From: Alphaproteobacteria bacterium
GTDB taxonomy: Bacteria > Pseudomonadota > Alphaproteobacteria > UBA6615
Direction of reading: 5' to 3'
Assembly: GCA_002727315.1 (NCBI GenBank)
Contig: PBWR01000007.1
Coordinates: forward strand, 62,001 to 126,000
Length of the DNA stretch: 64,000 nt
How positions within the stretch are numbered: the stretch's first letter is position 1; each line of letters starts with the position of its first letter. This document shows positions 34,254 to 41,673 of this stretch, in pieces. Under the pieces are notes generated by a model, which saw only the letters and a program-made list of their open reading frames with translations, ran no database searches and was not told where the DNA came from. A program made the position numbers and the translations under genes.

Positions 34254-34904
34254 ATGCGCCGGACAATCGGGATGTTCATTTTCGCAATCATCTTCGCCGC
34301 CGTGTCGCAGGCAGGTCCGCCCGCCGTCGCCGACGACTATGAGCGCGGCCTGTCCGCCTACAACCGGGCCAAATACGCGGAAGCCTTTCGGGCCTGGCAG
34401 GACCTCGCCGCGATCGGCGACAGGAAAGCCCAGTTCGGAACCGGCCTCATGTATGCCCTCGGGCAAGGGGTGGAGCAGGATTACGGCGCCGCGGGATTGA
34501 TGGCCGTATCCGACACGACACTTGCACCGGAGGCCGGAGTTTCCATGGACAGTTTCCGCTGGCACAACCGGCCGCTGGTAGTGTTTGCACCCGCCCCCCG
34601 GAACCCGCTCGTGGCAGCCCAGCGCGAGGTCCTCGATCGACAGGGCTACGCCTTCCGGGAGCGTGACATGATCCTCGTCGAGGTGATCGGCGACCGGGTC
34701 TCGATCAATGGCCGGGTGACACGCGGCCTCGACGCCGATGCAATGCGCGCGCGCTACCGCGTCGAAGCCGGAGAGGCCTGCGCCCTCCTGGTCGGCAAGG
34801 ATGGCGGTGTGAAGCTGCGCTCGGAAAGCGCCTTCTCTGCGGACGAATTGTTCGGCACCATCGACGCCATGCCAATGCGACAGCGGGAAGTGCGAAACCC
34901 CTGA
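34254..34904 (+). CDS. Sel1-repeat and DUF4174 fusion protein, exported
   Basis: 216 residues from ATG 34254. A signal peptide covers about residues 1-26 (MRRTIGMFIFAIIFAAVSQA). Next is one incomplete Sel1-like repeat (DYERGLSAYNRAKYAEAFRAWQDLAAIGDRKAQFGTGLMYALGQGVEQDYGAA), which normally recurs several times. From about residue 95 to the end is a DUF4174 domain: FRWHNRPLVVFAPAPRNPLVAAQREVLD, ERDMILVEVIGD, LLVGKDGGVKLRSESAFSADELFGTIDAMPMRQREVR. The junction residues between them look like the former signal/mature boundary of a DUF4174 protein. It is probably periplasmic. The two halves are each recognisable, so this is an apparent gene fusion. Function unknown. Confidence 0.78.
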   Translation: MRRTIGMFIFAIIFAAVSQAGPPAVADDYERGLSAYNRAKYAEAFRAWQDLAAIGDRKAQFGTGLMYALGQGVEQDYGAAGLMAVSDTTLAPEAGVSMDSFRWHNRPLVVFAPAPRNPLVAAQREVLDRQGYAFRERDMILVEVIGDRVSINGRVTRGLDADAMRARYRVEAGEACALLVGKDGGVKLRSESAFSADELFGTIDAMPMRQREVRNP

Positions 34905-34912
34905 CGGGTCTC

Positions 34913-35677
34913 TCAGGCGCGCAAGACCCTGTCATACATCGCGAAGATCCGCTCCCAGTCGCGGCAGGCGGCCTGCGGGTCATACACATCCCGGTCGGCG
35001 ATGGCATAGCCGTGGGCTGCGCCGGCATGCACGATCTGTTCGTAGTCAGCCAGCTGTCCCGCAAACGCAGCCTCGACCTCGGCGATCACCTCTGGCGGGG
35101 TGTAGTGATCGAGCTCCCCGAAGCCGCTGTAATAGTCTCCGCGCACCTTGGGGGCGTCGCGGAAGGGCGCGTCCGGCGCGTCGCCCACCAGGCGGGTGGG
35201 ATGCAGGCTGGCACTGGCCTGGAAAGTCTCCGGGAAGGCGCCGGCGACGCGGAGGACGTGGCGCCCGCCCATGCAGTAGCCGACGGAGCCCGCCGGGCCG
35301 TCCTTAACCGCCTCCTCCCCCGCCAAGAAATCCATCAGGGCGCCAGTGTCGGCAACCACCATCGCGTCGCTGAGATGTGTCCGGTAGTCCTGCAGCTTCT
35401 GCTGCTCGGCCTCCGGCAGAGCCTTCAGCGAGGTCGTCGTGCCGTCGGGGTTTCGATAATCGAAACTCTCGCCCCCGATGCGGTAGTAGAGATTCGGCAG
35501 GACGGCCACATAGCCGACGCAGCCGATCCGCCGCGCGATGTCGCGCAGCTGGTCGCGGACCCCCCAGATATCCATGTAGACGATCACCGGCGGAAACGGG
35601 CCGCCCCTCTCCGGGTGAGTGATGAACGTCTCCATCGCGCCGTCCGCAGTCGGCACATCGATGGTTTTCTCGTGCAT
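34913..35677 (-). CDS. Dienelactone hydrolase family protein
   Basis: 254 residues, alpha/beta-hydrolase. The nucleophile elbow is GYCMGGRHVLR near residue 133 (Cys, as in dienelactone hydrolase). PVIVYMDIWGVRDQLRDIARRIGCVGYVAVLPNLYYR forms the oxyanion region, and an HGYAIADRDVYDPQAACRDWERI block near 215 carries the catalytic His. An acidic residue is plausible at GELDHYTPP. It hydrolyses small lactones or esters in the cytoplasm. The gene begins 52 bases after the rpoH stop and could be transcribed with it. The substrate is unknown. Confidence 0.88.
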   Translation of the reverse strand: MHEKTIDVPTADGAMETFITHPERGGPFPPVIVYMDIWGVRDQLRDIARRIGCVGYVAVLPNLYYRIGGESFDYRNPDGTTTSLKALPEAEQQKLQDYRTHLSDAMVVADTGALMDFLAGEEAVKDGPAGSVGYCMGGRHVLRVAGAFPETFQASASLHPTRLVGDAPDAPFRDAPKVRGDYYSGFGELDHYTPPEVIAEVEAAFAGQLADYEQIVHAGAAHGYAIADRDVYDPQAACRDWERIFAMYDRVLRA

Positions 35678-35729
35678 GTCTCGCCTCCCCTTTTGCGGCT
35701 CGATAATGGCCGCAAACAGGCGCGCGCGA

Positions 35730-36599
35730 CTAGTGGGAGATGATCTCGTCGAGGGCGCCGGGGAAGTTCTGTTCTAGGAAACTGCGCAGCCGCGTCATGG
35801 CGCGGGCCTCGAGCTGGCGGACCCGCTCCTTGGTGATACCCAGGTCGGTGGCGATCGCGGAGAGGGTTTCCTTCTCCTCGCCGAGATAACGACGCCGAAC
35901 GATATCGGCATCCCTGTCCTTGAGGTCCCGCAACGCAAGATCGAGCCACCGGGAACGGGCCGCTGACGTGTTCGCGACCATGGCCGACGCTTCGACGTCT
36001 CCGTGCTCGTCGGCGAGCAGGTCGACTAGGGTCAGGTCCCCGTTTTCCCCAGCGGACGCATCGAGCGACGTGTCATGGCCGCCGAGCATCGGCATCAGCG
36101 CGCCAACCTCCTTCTCGTCGACCGCGAGCTCCCGGGCCGCCATCTCGACGAAACCAGGACCGTCATCCGGGCGCGACGCGCCCTCGATCGCCTTCATCAC
36201 CGTTCGCAGCTCGAAGAACAGCTTCTTGCGCCCGTGAGACGTGGCGAACCGGACGATCGACCAGTTGTCGAGCATGTAGCGCTGGATCGCCGCACGCACC
36301 CACCAGGTCGCATAGGTGCCGAATCGGAAGCCGCGCTCCGGGTCGAACTTCTCCGCAGCCTGCAGGAGCCCGAAGACGCCTTCCTGAACGAGATCATCCC
36401 GAGACAGGCCGTACCGAGCGTATTTTCCCGCCACCGACGCTACCAGCCGCATATACGCCTTGACCAGGGCGTCCAGGGATTCCTGGTTGCCGTTGTCCCG
36501 CCAGTCACGCGCAAGCGCTAGCTCCCGGTCGCGGCTCAGAATATCGTCGCGGAAGGCATCGCGGATGATGTTTTCGGTGGTGAAGGATCTTCCGTCCAT
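35730..36599 (-). CDS. rpoH: RpoH-type (sigma-32) RNA polymerase sigma factor
   Basis: 289 residues. Region 2 is at about 45-115 (LVKAYMRLVASVAGKYARYGLSRDDLVQEGVFGLLQAAEKFDPERGFRFGTYATWWVRAAIQRYML), followed by the RpoH box region (SHGRKKLFFELRTV near 122-135) and region 4 at about 225-280 (LDLALRDLKDRDADIVRRRYLGEEKETLSAIATDLGITKERVRQLEARAMTRLR). It directs RNA polymerase to heat- or oxidative-stress promoters. Alphaproteobacteria often have a second copy, RpoHII, induced by an ECF sigma under singlet oxygen. The location next to a photolyase operon with the same predicted promoter suggests this is the RpoHII-like copy. Length is normal. Confidence 0.93.
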   Translation of the reverse strand: MDGRSFTTENIIRDAFRDDILSRDRELALARDWRDNGNQESLDALVKAYMRLVASVAGKYARYGLSRDDLVQEGVFGLLQAAEKFDPERGFRFGTYATWWVRAAIQRYMLDNWSIVRFATSHGRKKLFFELRTVMKAIEGASRPDDGPGFVEMAARELAVDEKEVGALMPMLGGHDTSLDASAGENGDLTLVDLLADEHGDVEASAMVANTSAARSRWLDLALRDLKDRDADIVRRRYLGEEKETLSAIATDLGITKERVRQLEARAMTRLRSFLEQNFPGALDEIISH

Positions 36600-36634
36600 C
36601 GTTCACTCCTGCAAACAGTCTCGTTCACCCTGAA

Positions 36635-36660
36635 TACGTCTGCGACGCGCGGTTGGATCG
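36635..36660 (-). promoter_or_regulatory. Predicted ECF-sigma promoter of rpoH
   Basis: On the minus strand CGATCC (complement at 36655-36660), 16 bases, then CGTATTC (CGTA complement at 36635-36638). It lies 36-61 bases before the rpoH start. The photolyase operon carries the same GATCC-N16-CGTA arrangement at 40034-40059. The -35 resembles the TGATCC element reported for RpoE-ChrR-class sigma factors. Confidence 0.55.
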
Positions 36661-36684
36661 CTCCTCGGAACCACTGGCCGGACA

Positions 36685-37416
36685 TCAGGCGGGAACCGGC
36701 GTCCCGTCCCAATCGAAGACCCCGCCGGTCTCGGCCAACGTCAGGCGATCCAGCACCTCCAGCAGGCACGCGGCCGAATGCGCCGGCGTGAAGAGGTTCC
36801 CGGCGGGCACGCCGCGCTGAAACGGCGCCGACAACCGGGTGTCGACGGTACCGGGGTGCAGACCGACGCAGAGCGCGCCGGGGTTCTTACGCGCGAGCTC
36901 GATCGACAGGTTGCGAACCATCATGTTGAGGGCGGCCTTCGATGCCCGGTAGGCGTACCAGCCCCCGAGTTCATTGTCAGAAATGCTGCCGACCCGGGCC
37001 GAAACGGCGGCGAAGGCAGACTTGCGATCGCGTGCCAGCAGCGGCAATAAATGCTTGGCCACCAGCGCCGGACCGGCCGCGTTCACCCGGAAGGCCCGCT
37101 CGAGATTGCCGGGTTCGAGATCGCGCCAGCTCTTCTCCGGGCGCAATCCCTCAGCATCGTGAAGAATACCGGTGGCCACGATCACCGCGTGCAGGCCGTC
37201 CACCTGCGATTCGAGGCTTTCGGCGGCGGCCGCGATCGAGGACTCGTCCTCGATATCGACGAACAGCTGATCCTGTGCCGCCTCCGGGGTGCGGCACAGC
37301 GCGAACGTCCGGGCCACGTTCGGGGCGGCCGTCATGTGGGCCGCCAGGGCCGCCCCGATGCCGCCCGATGCGCCCAACACGGCTACGTTCAAACCGGCGC
37401 CGAAAGACGTCAGCAT
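36685..37416 (-). CDS. Short-chain dehydrogenase/reductase
   Basis: 243 residues from ATG 37414-37416 (MLTSFGAGLNVAVLGASGGIGAAL), overlapping the DCC1-like gene by 7 bases. The cofactor motif GASGGIG lies near residue 14. Catalytic residues are Ser in AAVSARVGSISDNELGGW and the Tyr-x3-Lys of YAYRASKAALNMMV. Single-domain SDR of the CsgA/C-factor type. It probably uses NAD(P)H; the substrate is unknown. It is the last gene of the photolyase operon. SDR genes of this type are members of RpoE/singlet-oxygen-regulated clusters in Rhodobacter (family knowledge). Confidence 0.88.
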   Translation of the reverse strand: MLTSFGAGLNVAVLGASGGIGAALAAHMTAAPNVARTFALCRTPEAAQDQLFVDIEDESSIAAAAESLESQVDGLHAVIVATGILHDAEGLRPEKSWRDLEPGNLERAFRVNAAGPALVAKHLLPLLARDRKSAFAAVSARVGSISDNELGGWYAYRASKAALNMMVRNLSIELARKNPGALCVGLHPGTVDTRLSAPFQRGVPAGNLFTPAHSAACLLEVLDRLTLAETGGVFDWDGTPVPA

Positions 37417-37805
37417 AAGCGTTCGCACCGTGTCGCCCGGTCCGCCACCAGCCGCTGCAGGCGCGGCCGGACCAGCAGGAAGCCGTCGTACAGGCGATCC
37501 AGGCACCAGCGAAAGGGCTGACGCTGCCCGACCCGCCCGAGCCAGCGAAACCCCGGCAGGGCGGCCCAGAGATGAGCAAAGGCCTCGCCGCCATCGACCA
37601 GGCGACCGTCCCCGGTCCGCACGTGAAAGCGCCCGAGCGCACGCGCGCGCGTGAGTTCCGGCGCAATCGCGTCGGGATCGCGCTGGCTCACGTCGAACCA
37701 TTCTATGGCGTCTCCGCCACGCCGCCGCCGGTAGAACGCGATCTCGCGCGCACACAGCGGGCAGGCGCCGTCGAAGAAGACTGTGACGCCGAGATCGCGA
37801 TCCAT
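37410..37805 (-). CDS. DCC1-like thiol-disulfide oxidoreductase (DUF393)
   Basis: 131 residues from ATG 37803-37805 (MDRDLGVTVFFDGACPLCAREI). The DG-x-C-x-x-C motif at residues about 12-18 and the FDVSQRDP, GRFHVRTGDGRLVDGGEAFAHLWAALPG blocks are diagnostic of DUF393. The predicted fold is thioredoxin-like. It overlaps the downstream SDR and starts 6 bases after the VOC stop, so it is tightly coupled in the operon. DUF393 domains are often fused to or beside HTTM membrane proteins; a broken HTTM-like gene lies about 2.5 kb away at 40304-40644. Confidence 0.87.
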   Translation of the reverse strand: MDRDLGVTVFFDGACPLCAREIAFYRRRRGGDAIEWFDVSQRDPDAIAPELTRARALGRFHVRTGDGRLVDGGEAFAHLWAALPGFRWLGRVGQRQPFRWCLDRLYDGFLLVRPRLQRLVADRATRCERLC

Positions 37806-37810
37806 CGGGC

Positions 37811-38116
37811 TCAGGCTCTCGCGTCCGATTTCATGATCTCGATGGCATTGTTCCACGGATCACGGGTGTAGACCGATGCGGTCCCGTCGCGGTGGGGTGT
37901 CACGGTGCCATGGGATTCCGCGTCCGCTCGGGTGACGGCAAAGTGCGGCGGGTGCTGGTCGGGCAGCACCAGGGCGAGCGAGATATTCTCGAATCCGAGC
38001 AGGGCCCAGCTCTCGTCGACATAGAGCGTCTCGCACGTGAAATGCTCACGGTACCAGTCGAGCGCCGCCGAGATATCCGCCACCGGCAGGGCAATATGGT
38101 CAATTCTTTCCATCAA
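37811..38116 (-). CDS. VOC/glyoxalase-superfamily protein
   Basis: 101 residues. A single VOC module: MERIDHIALPVADISAALDWYREHFTCETLYVDESWALLGFENISLALVLPDQHPPHFAV, then GTASVYTRDPWNNAIEIMKS. The metal ligands His (DHIALPV) and Glu (AIEIM) are in place. It would function as a dimer forming one or two metal centres. It lies 20 bases after the photolyase stop and 5 bases before the DCC1-like start. It could detoxify methylglyoxal-like or oxidised products; the substrate is unknown. Confidence 0.88.
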   Translation of the reverse strand: MMERIDHIALPVADISAALDWYREHFTCETLYVDESWALLGFENISLALVLPDQHPPHFAVTRADAESHGTVTPHRDGTASVYTRDPWNNAIEIMKSDARA

Positions 38117-38136
38117 ACAAAACCTTCTGGGACCCT

Positions 38137-39717
38137 CTACGCAGCATCGCGTCCGGCGGATCGCTCCAGGCCATCGAGAAAGTCCCGGGCATCGTCGCGC
38201 GTGGCCTGCCGGCGCGTCTCCTCGAAACGGTCCCAGGTGGCATAGGCGCGGCCGAGACGCGGATTATGCTCCAGGCGACTGCGATTGCGGGCCAGGAAGT
38301 CCCAGTAAAGATAGTTGAACGGGCAGGCATCGGGGCCCGTCTTGTCCGCCACCTTGTAACGGCAATTGCGGCAATAGTCGGACATCTTGTTGATGTAATT
38401 GCCGCTGGCGGCATAAGGCTTGGAGGCCAGGAGCCCGCCGTCGGCGAACTGGCTCATGCCCAGCGTGTTGGGCAGTTCGACCCACTCGAAGGCGTCGGCA
38501 TATACCGACAGATACCATTCGTGCACCTGGCGGGGATCGATGCCGGCCAGCATGGCGAAGTTGCCCGTCACCATCAAACGCTGGATGTGATGGGCGTAGG
38601 CCTCGTCCCGGGTCTGGGTCAAGCAGGCGCGCAGGCAAGCCATGTCGGTGTCGCCGGTCCAGTAGAACTCCGGCAGGGGGCGGGTGTGGCCGAAGAAGTT
38701 CTCGTCGACATATTCGGTCCCCTGCAGCCAGTAAATGCCGCGGACATACTCGCGCCAGCCGATAATCTGGCGGATGAAGCCCTCCGCCGCGTTGACGGGG
38801 ACATCGCCGTCGCGATAGCGCGCCTCGACCCGTTTGCAGACATCGAGCGGGTCCAGCAGCCCGACATTCAGGTAGAGCCCGATGACGGCGTGAAACAGGA
38901 ACGGCTCATCGGCGACCATGGCGTCCTGATAGTCCCCGAAGCTGGGCAGGCCCTCGTCCAGGAACCGGGAAAAGGCCGCCTCCGCCTTGTCTCGCGTCAC
39001 GGCGAACCAGAACGGCTCGAGCGTGCCGAAATGGTTGTCGAACCAGTCCGCGACCAGCGTCAGGACCTCCTTCGTAACGTCGTCGGGCCGGGCCCGCCGC
39101 GGCGCCGACAGTTCGAGATCCGCGTCGGGGGGCTTGCGGTTCTCGCGATCGTAGTTCCAGCACCCGCCGGCCGGCTCGTCCCCGTCTATGATCAGTCCCG
39201 TCTTGCGCCGCATCTCACGATAGAAGTTCTCCATGCGAAGTTGCTTGCGGCCGGACGCCCAGTCGGCGAATGCCTTGCGGGAACACAGGAACCTGTCGTC
39301 CGGCAGCAGTTCCACGGTGCCGACGTTCTCGGCTGCGAACGCCTCGAACGCCCGGAGGAGCCGCCACTCGCCGGACTCGGTGATTGTCACGCGATCGCAG
39401 TCGTGGCGTTCGAGTGCCCGGGTCACCTCGCCCGTCAGGGAGCCGGTGTTGTCGGGGTCATCCAGCCGGACATAATCGACCGTCCAACCGTCCTCCGCGA
39501 GTTCGGACGCAAAGTGGCGCATGGCAGATAGGATGAAGGCGATCTTCTTTTTATGGTGGTGAACGTAACCGGTCTCGTCCGCGACCTCGGCCATTAGCAC
39601 GACGTCCCGATCGCGGTCCGCCAACGCGAGGGACGAGATATCCGGCGAAAGCTGGTCCCCGAGAACTAGGGTCAGCCGCCGCCCGGGCTTATTCCGGGCT
39701 TCCTTCAAGCGCCCCAC
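38137..39717 (-). CDS. phrB: FeS bacterial cryptochrome/(6-4) photolyase (FeS-BCP)
   Basis: 526 residues, a normal length. The N-terminal antenna-type domain starts RRLTLVLGDQLSPDISSLAL, followed by VLMAEVADETGYVHHHKKKIAFILSAMRHFA. The C-terminal FAD domain has IIGWREYVRGIYWLQG near 335, FYWTGDTDMACLRACL (Cys), LMVTGNFAMLAGIDPRQVHEWYLSVYADAFEWVELPNTLGMSQFADGG near 395-440, YAASGNYINKMSDYCRNCRY and DACPFNYLYWDF. The cysteine set C-x-C-type 1 + C-x2-C + C matches the 4Fe-4S ligands of Agrobacterium PhrB. These proteins repair (6-4) photoproducts or act as blue-light receptors. It is the main enzyme of the operon and overlaps the first small gene by 13 bases. Confidence 0.93.
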   Translation of the reverse strand: MGRLKEARNKPGRRLTLVLGDQLSPDISSLALADRDRDVVLMAEVADETGYVHHHKKKIAFILSAMRHFASELAEDGWTVDYVRLDDPDNTGSLTGEVTRALERHDCDRVTITESGEWRLLRAFEAFAAENVGTVELLPDDRFLCSRKAFADWASGRKQLRMENFYREMRRKTGLIIDGDEPAGGCWNYDRENRKPPDADLELSAPRRARPDDVTKEVLTLVADWFDNHFGTLEPFWFAVTRDKAEAAFSRFLDEGLPSFGDYQDAMVADEPFLFHAVIGLYLNVGLLDPLDVCKRVEARYRDGDVPVNAAEGFIRQIIGWREYVRGIYWLQGTEYVDENFFGHTRPLPEFYWTGDTDMACLRACLTQTRDEAYAHHIQRLMVTGNFAMLAGIDPRQVHEWYLSVYADAFEWVELPNTLGMSQFADGGLLASKPYAASGNYINKMSDYCRNCRYKVADKTGPDACPFNYLYWDFLARNRSRLEHNPRLGRAYATWDRFEETRRQATRDDARDFLDGLERSAGRDAA

Positions 39718-40004
39718 ACGTCGTCGTAACGCGCCGTCCCGTCATGCTTGGGATGATCCCGGTAGGTCGCGCTCCTGGTCCTGGGAGCGCCGCGGAACGT
39801 CATCCCGGTGATCACGGCGCCGAGCGCGAAGAGCATGTGCCCGACAACCAGTTCTTCATACCAGAGCCAGGCACCCGCCGCGGTGCAGAAGATCGCCGTC
39901 CACATCAGGCTGAGGACCACCATGATCTGGAATTGCTGGGCGCGGGGCAGAACGTTCAGCGGGTTCCGGTCGGAATCCATCACGCTGCGGTAAAGTTCGA
40001 TCAT
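39705..40004 (-). CDS. Small two-helix membrane protein, first gene of photolyase operon
   Basis: 99 residues from ATG 40002-40004, behind AAGGAG (complement 40011-40016). The sequence is MIELYRSVMDSDRNPLNVLP, then two hydrophobic segments (about 24-46 and 52-72) and a charged tail ending HPKHDGTARYDDVWGA. A longer in-frame reading to 40112 runs through the promoter and is rejected. It overlaps the photolyase gene by 13 bases. Similar small membrane proteins accompany FeS photolyases in other Alphaproteobacteria as I recall them, but the function is unknown. Confidence 0.78.
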   Translation of the reverse strand: MIELYRSVMDSDRNPLNVLPRAQQFQIMVVLSLMWTAIFCTAAGAWLWYEELVVGHMLFALGAVITGMTFRGAPRTRSATYRDHPKHDGTARYDDVWGA

Positions 40005-40030
40005 CGTCTTCTCCTTGCATATTTGACCTT

Positions 40031-40059
40031 CTCTACGCACCGCTGCGCGCGGCGGATCA
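40031..40059 (-). promoter_or_regulatory. Predicted ECF-sigma promoter of photolyase operon
   Basis: On the minus strand TGATCC (complement 40054-40059), 16 bases, then CGTAGAG (CGTA complement 40034-40037). It lies 30-55 bases before the first gene. Same spacing and -10 core as the rpoH promoter at 36635-36660. Confidence 0.55.
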
Positions 40060-40169
40060 CAGCGCCGCAGGACACATGCAGGTGCCTGTTGGGGGACATG
40101 CAACAGACACACATCCGGATCGGGACGCGGCGCGTAAAGGGTTCAGCACATCATGAAAGGAACCCCTCA

Positions 40170-40250
40170 ATGTTTGAAATACTTTGCCGGATAGGCCAGA
40201 AAATCTACGACAGCCGCGCGGCCCACGAGTGGCTTCGGGAAGCCAGTTAA
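40170..40250 (+). CDS. Possible 26-residue small protein
   Basis: ATG at 40170 with GAAAGGA about 10 bases upstream and a TAA at 40248-40250. The predicted peptide begins MFEILCRIGQKIYDSRAA and ends WLREAS, an amphipathic helix. It lies divergently from the photolyase operon. Small size means coding status is uncertain; support would be conservation beside other FeS photolyases. Confidence 0.35.
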   Translation: MFEILCRIGQKIYDSRAAHEWLREAS

Positions 40251-40303
40251 GACCGCGAAAAAGCCCGGCCCTGTCGTTCCGGCCCGGGGATGGATTAGTC
40301 ACT

Positions 40304-40644
40304 GTGCGCCAGTACTTGGGCCTGTATCAGAACTGGTCCATGTTCGCGCCCCATCCCGAGATCACCAGCCCGTGGCCGGTGATCCCCGGCATCCTGCGTG
40401 ACGGCACCCCCGTCGATGTCTACAACCGCACGGAGGGTCTGCCGACACTGAACAAACCGCAGCTGGTCCACCGCGTCTCCAAGAACTAACGCTGGCGGCA
40501 GTACATCTCGAATATAGAGGACCGAAGCTACGACGCGAACTCGAACGATTCGAGATCCTTTTCCAGGTCGAGTGGACGAACCCGCCCGGCCAGCCCGAGC
40601 GCCTGGACACGAGACGTGTCTGGACTCACAACTGCTTCGGCTAG
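40304..40644 (+). pseudogene. Broken C-terminal fragment of an HTTM-family (vitamin K carboxylase-like) gene
   Basis: The reading frame at 40304-40486 encodes LGLYQNWSMFAPHP ... VIPGILRDGTPVDVYN, the soluble C-terminal part of HTTM proteins. A TAA at 40487-40489 interrupts it where a Tyr codon is expected (just before RWRQYISNI). After about 40530-40540 homology moves to another frame: ELERFEILFQVEWTNPPGQPERL and VWTHNCFG, ending at a TAG (40642-40644). No upstream membrane-helix region is present, so the gene is both truncated and shifted. DUF393 proteins such as 37410-37805 are common partners of HTTM proteins, so the remnant may have belonged to the same functional unit. Strand is opposite to the photolyase operon; it converges on the Gfo/Idh gene. 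Confidence 0.7.
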
Positions 40645-40659
40645 ATCGTCCTGCTCACC

Positions 40660-41673
40660 CTACTCGTCTGACGCGAGAATCTCCGCCACCGGGACATGCC
40701 GGCCCTCGGCCACGGACTTGATGCCCGCCTTGACGACGGCCAGCGAGGTCATGGCGCTCTCGCCCCCCACCTCTGGCACCGCGCCCCCGGCCACCGCATC
40801 GGCCCATTCGATAAGCTGTTCGGCGATGGCATCGTTCTTTTCGACCGCGACCGGCTGCTGGTCAGTGTCGCCCTGGTGCAGGCAGCGCAGCCCGTCGAAC
40901 AGGTTGTAATAGGCGCTCATCTTCTTGCCGTAGATGTTCATCACGTAATATTCCGATGCGGACGCGTAGCTGGTCGACAGGGTCGAGACCGCGCCGTTCT
41001 CATGTTGCATCATCAAGGAGCCCACATCAGGGTTGTCGCCCGGCAGGACCAGCTGGGCCGCCATGCCCGAGACCGTCTCGATCGGGCCCAGCAACATGGT
41101 CAGCACATCCACATAGTGCAGCCCGATCTGCAGCATGACGCCGCCAGGCATCCCCTCGGCGGTGTAGCGCCAGTGGCCGAGCTCGAACTTGCCGGCTCGG
41201 TCACGGCTGATATTCGCCTCGGCCTGCACGAGCACCCCGAACTCGTCGGCCGCGATCCGGTCCTGGATCCAGCGGAACTGGCTCTCGCGGCGGCGCTGGT
41301 AGCCCACCGACAGGGTCACACCGGCATCCGCGCACACCTTGGTGATGGCGCGCGCCTCCCCGATGGTGTTGGCCACCGGCTTGTCCAGGAACACGTGCTT
41401 TCCGGCCTCTGCCGCCGCAGCTGTGGTTTCGAGATGGACATGGTTCGGCGTCGTATTGATGATTCCATCGATCGAATCGTCCGCCAGAATCTCCTCCAGG
41501 CTCGCGGCCGACCCGCAGCCATACTTCTCGGCAAAGGCCTGGCGTTTGTCCTCGGAACGGGTGAAACAGGACACGACCTCGACCCGTCCGTCGGTCCGCG
41601 CGGCCGCATCGGCCAGGACGTCCGACCACCAGCCAAGACCGACTGAGGCGACACGCAGGGGTTGGGTGCTCAT
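40660..41673 (-). CDS. Gfo/Idh/MocA-family oxidoreductase
   Basis: 337 residues from ATG 41671-41673 (MSTQPLRVASVGLGWWSDVLA), with AAGGAG upstream. A reading extended to 41991 runs inside tctA and is rejected. The N-terminal Rossmann NAD(P) domain shows VASVGLGWW, DGIINTTPNHVHLETTAAAAEAGKHVFLDKPVANTIGEA (the EKP-like motif is DKP here) and VGYQRRRE. The C-terminal GFO domain has GHWRYTAEGMPGGVMLQIGLHYVDVLTMLLGP with a conserved His. It oxidises or epimerises a sugar or polyol, or acts on an unsaturated acid. Its ATG overlaps the tctA stop by 4 bases, so it probably handles the solute imported by that TTT system. Confidence 0.9.
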   Translation of the reverse strand: MSTQPLRVASVGLGWWSDVLADAAARTDGRVEVVSCFTRSEDKRQAFAEKYGCGSAASLEEILADDSIDGIINTTPNHVHLETTAAAAEAGKHVFLDKPVANTIGEARAITKVCADAGVTLSVGYQRRRESQFRWIQDRIAADEFGVLVQAEANISRDRAGKFELGHWRYTAEGMPGGVMLQIGLHYVDVLTMLLGPIETVSGMAAQLVLPGDNPDVGSLMMQHENGAVSTLSTSYASASEYYVMNIYGKKMSAYYNLFDGLRCLHQGDTDQQPVAVEKNDAIAEQLIEWADAVAGGAVPEVGGESAMTSLAVVKAGIKSVAEGRHVPVAEILASDE

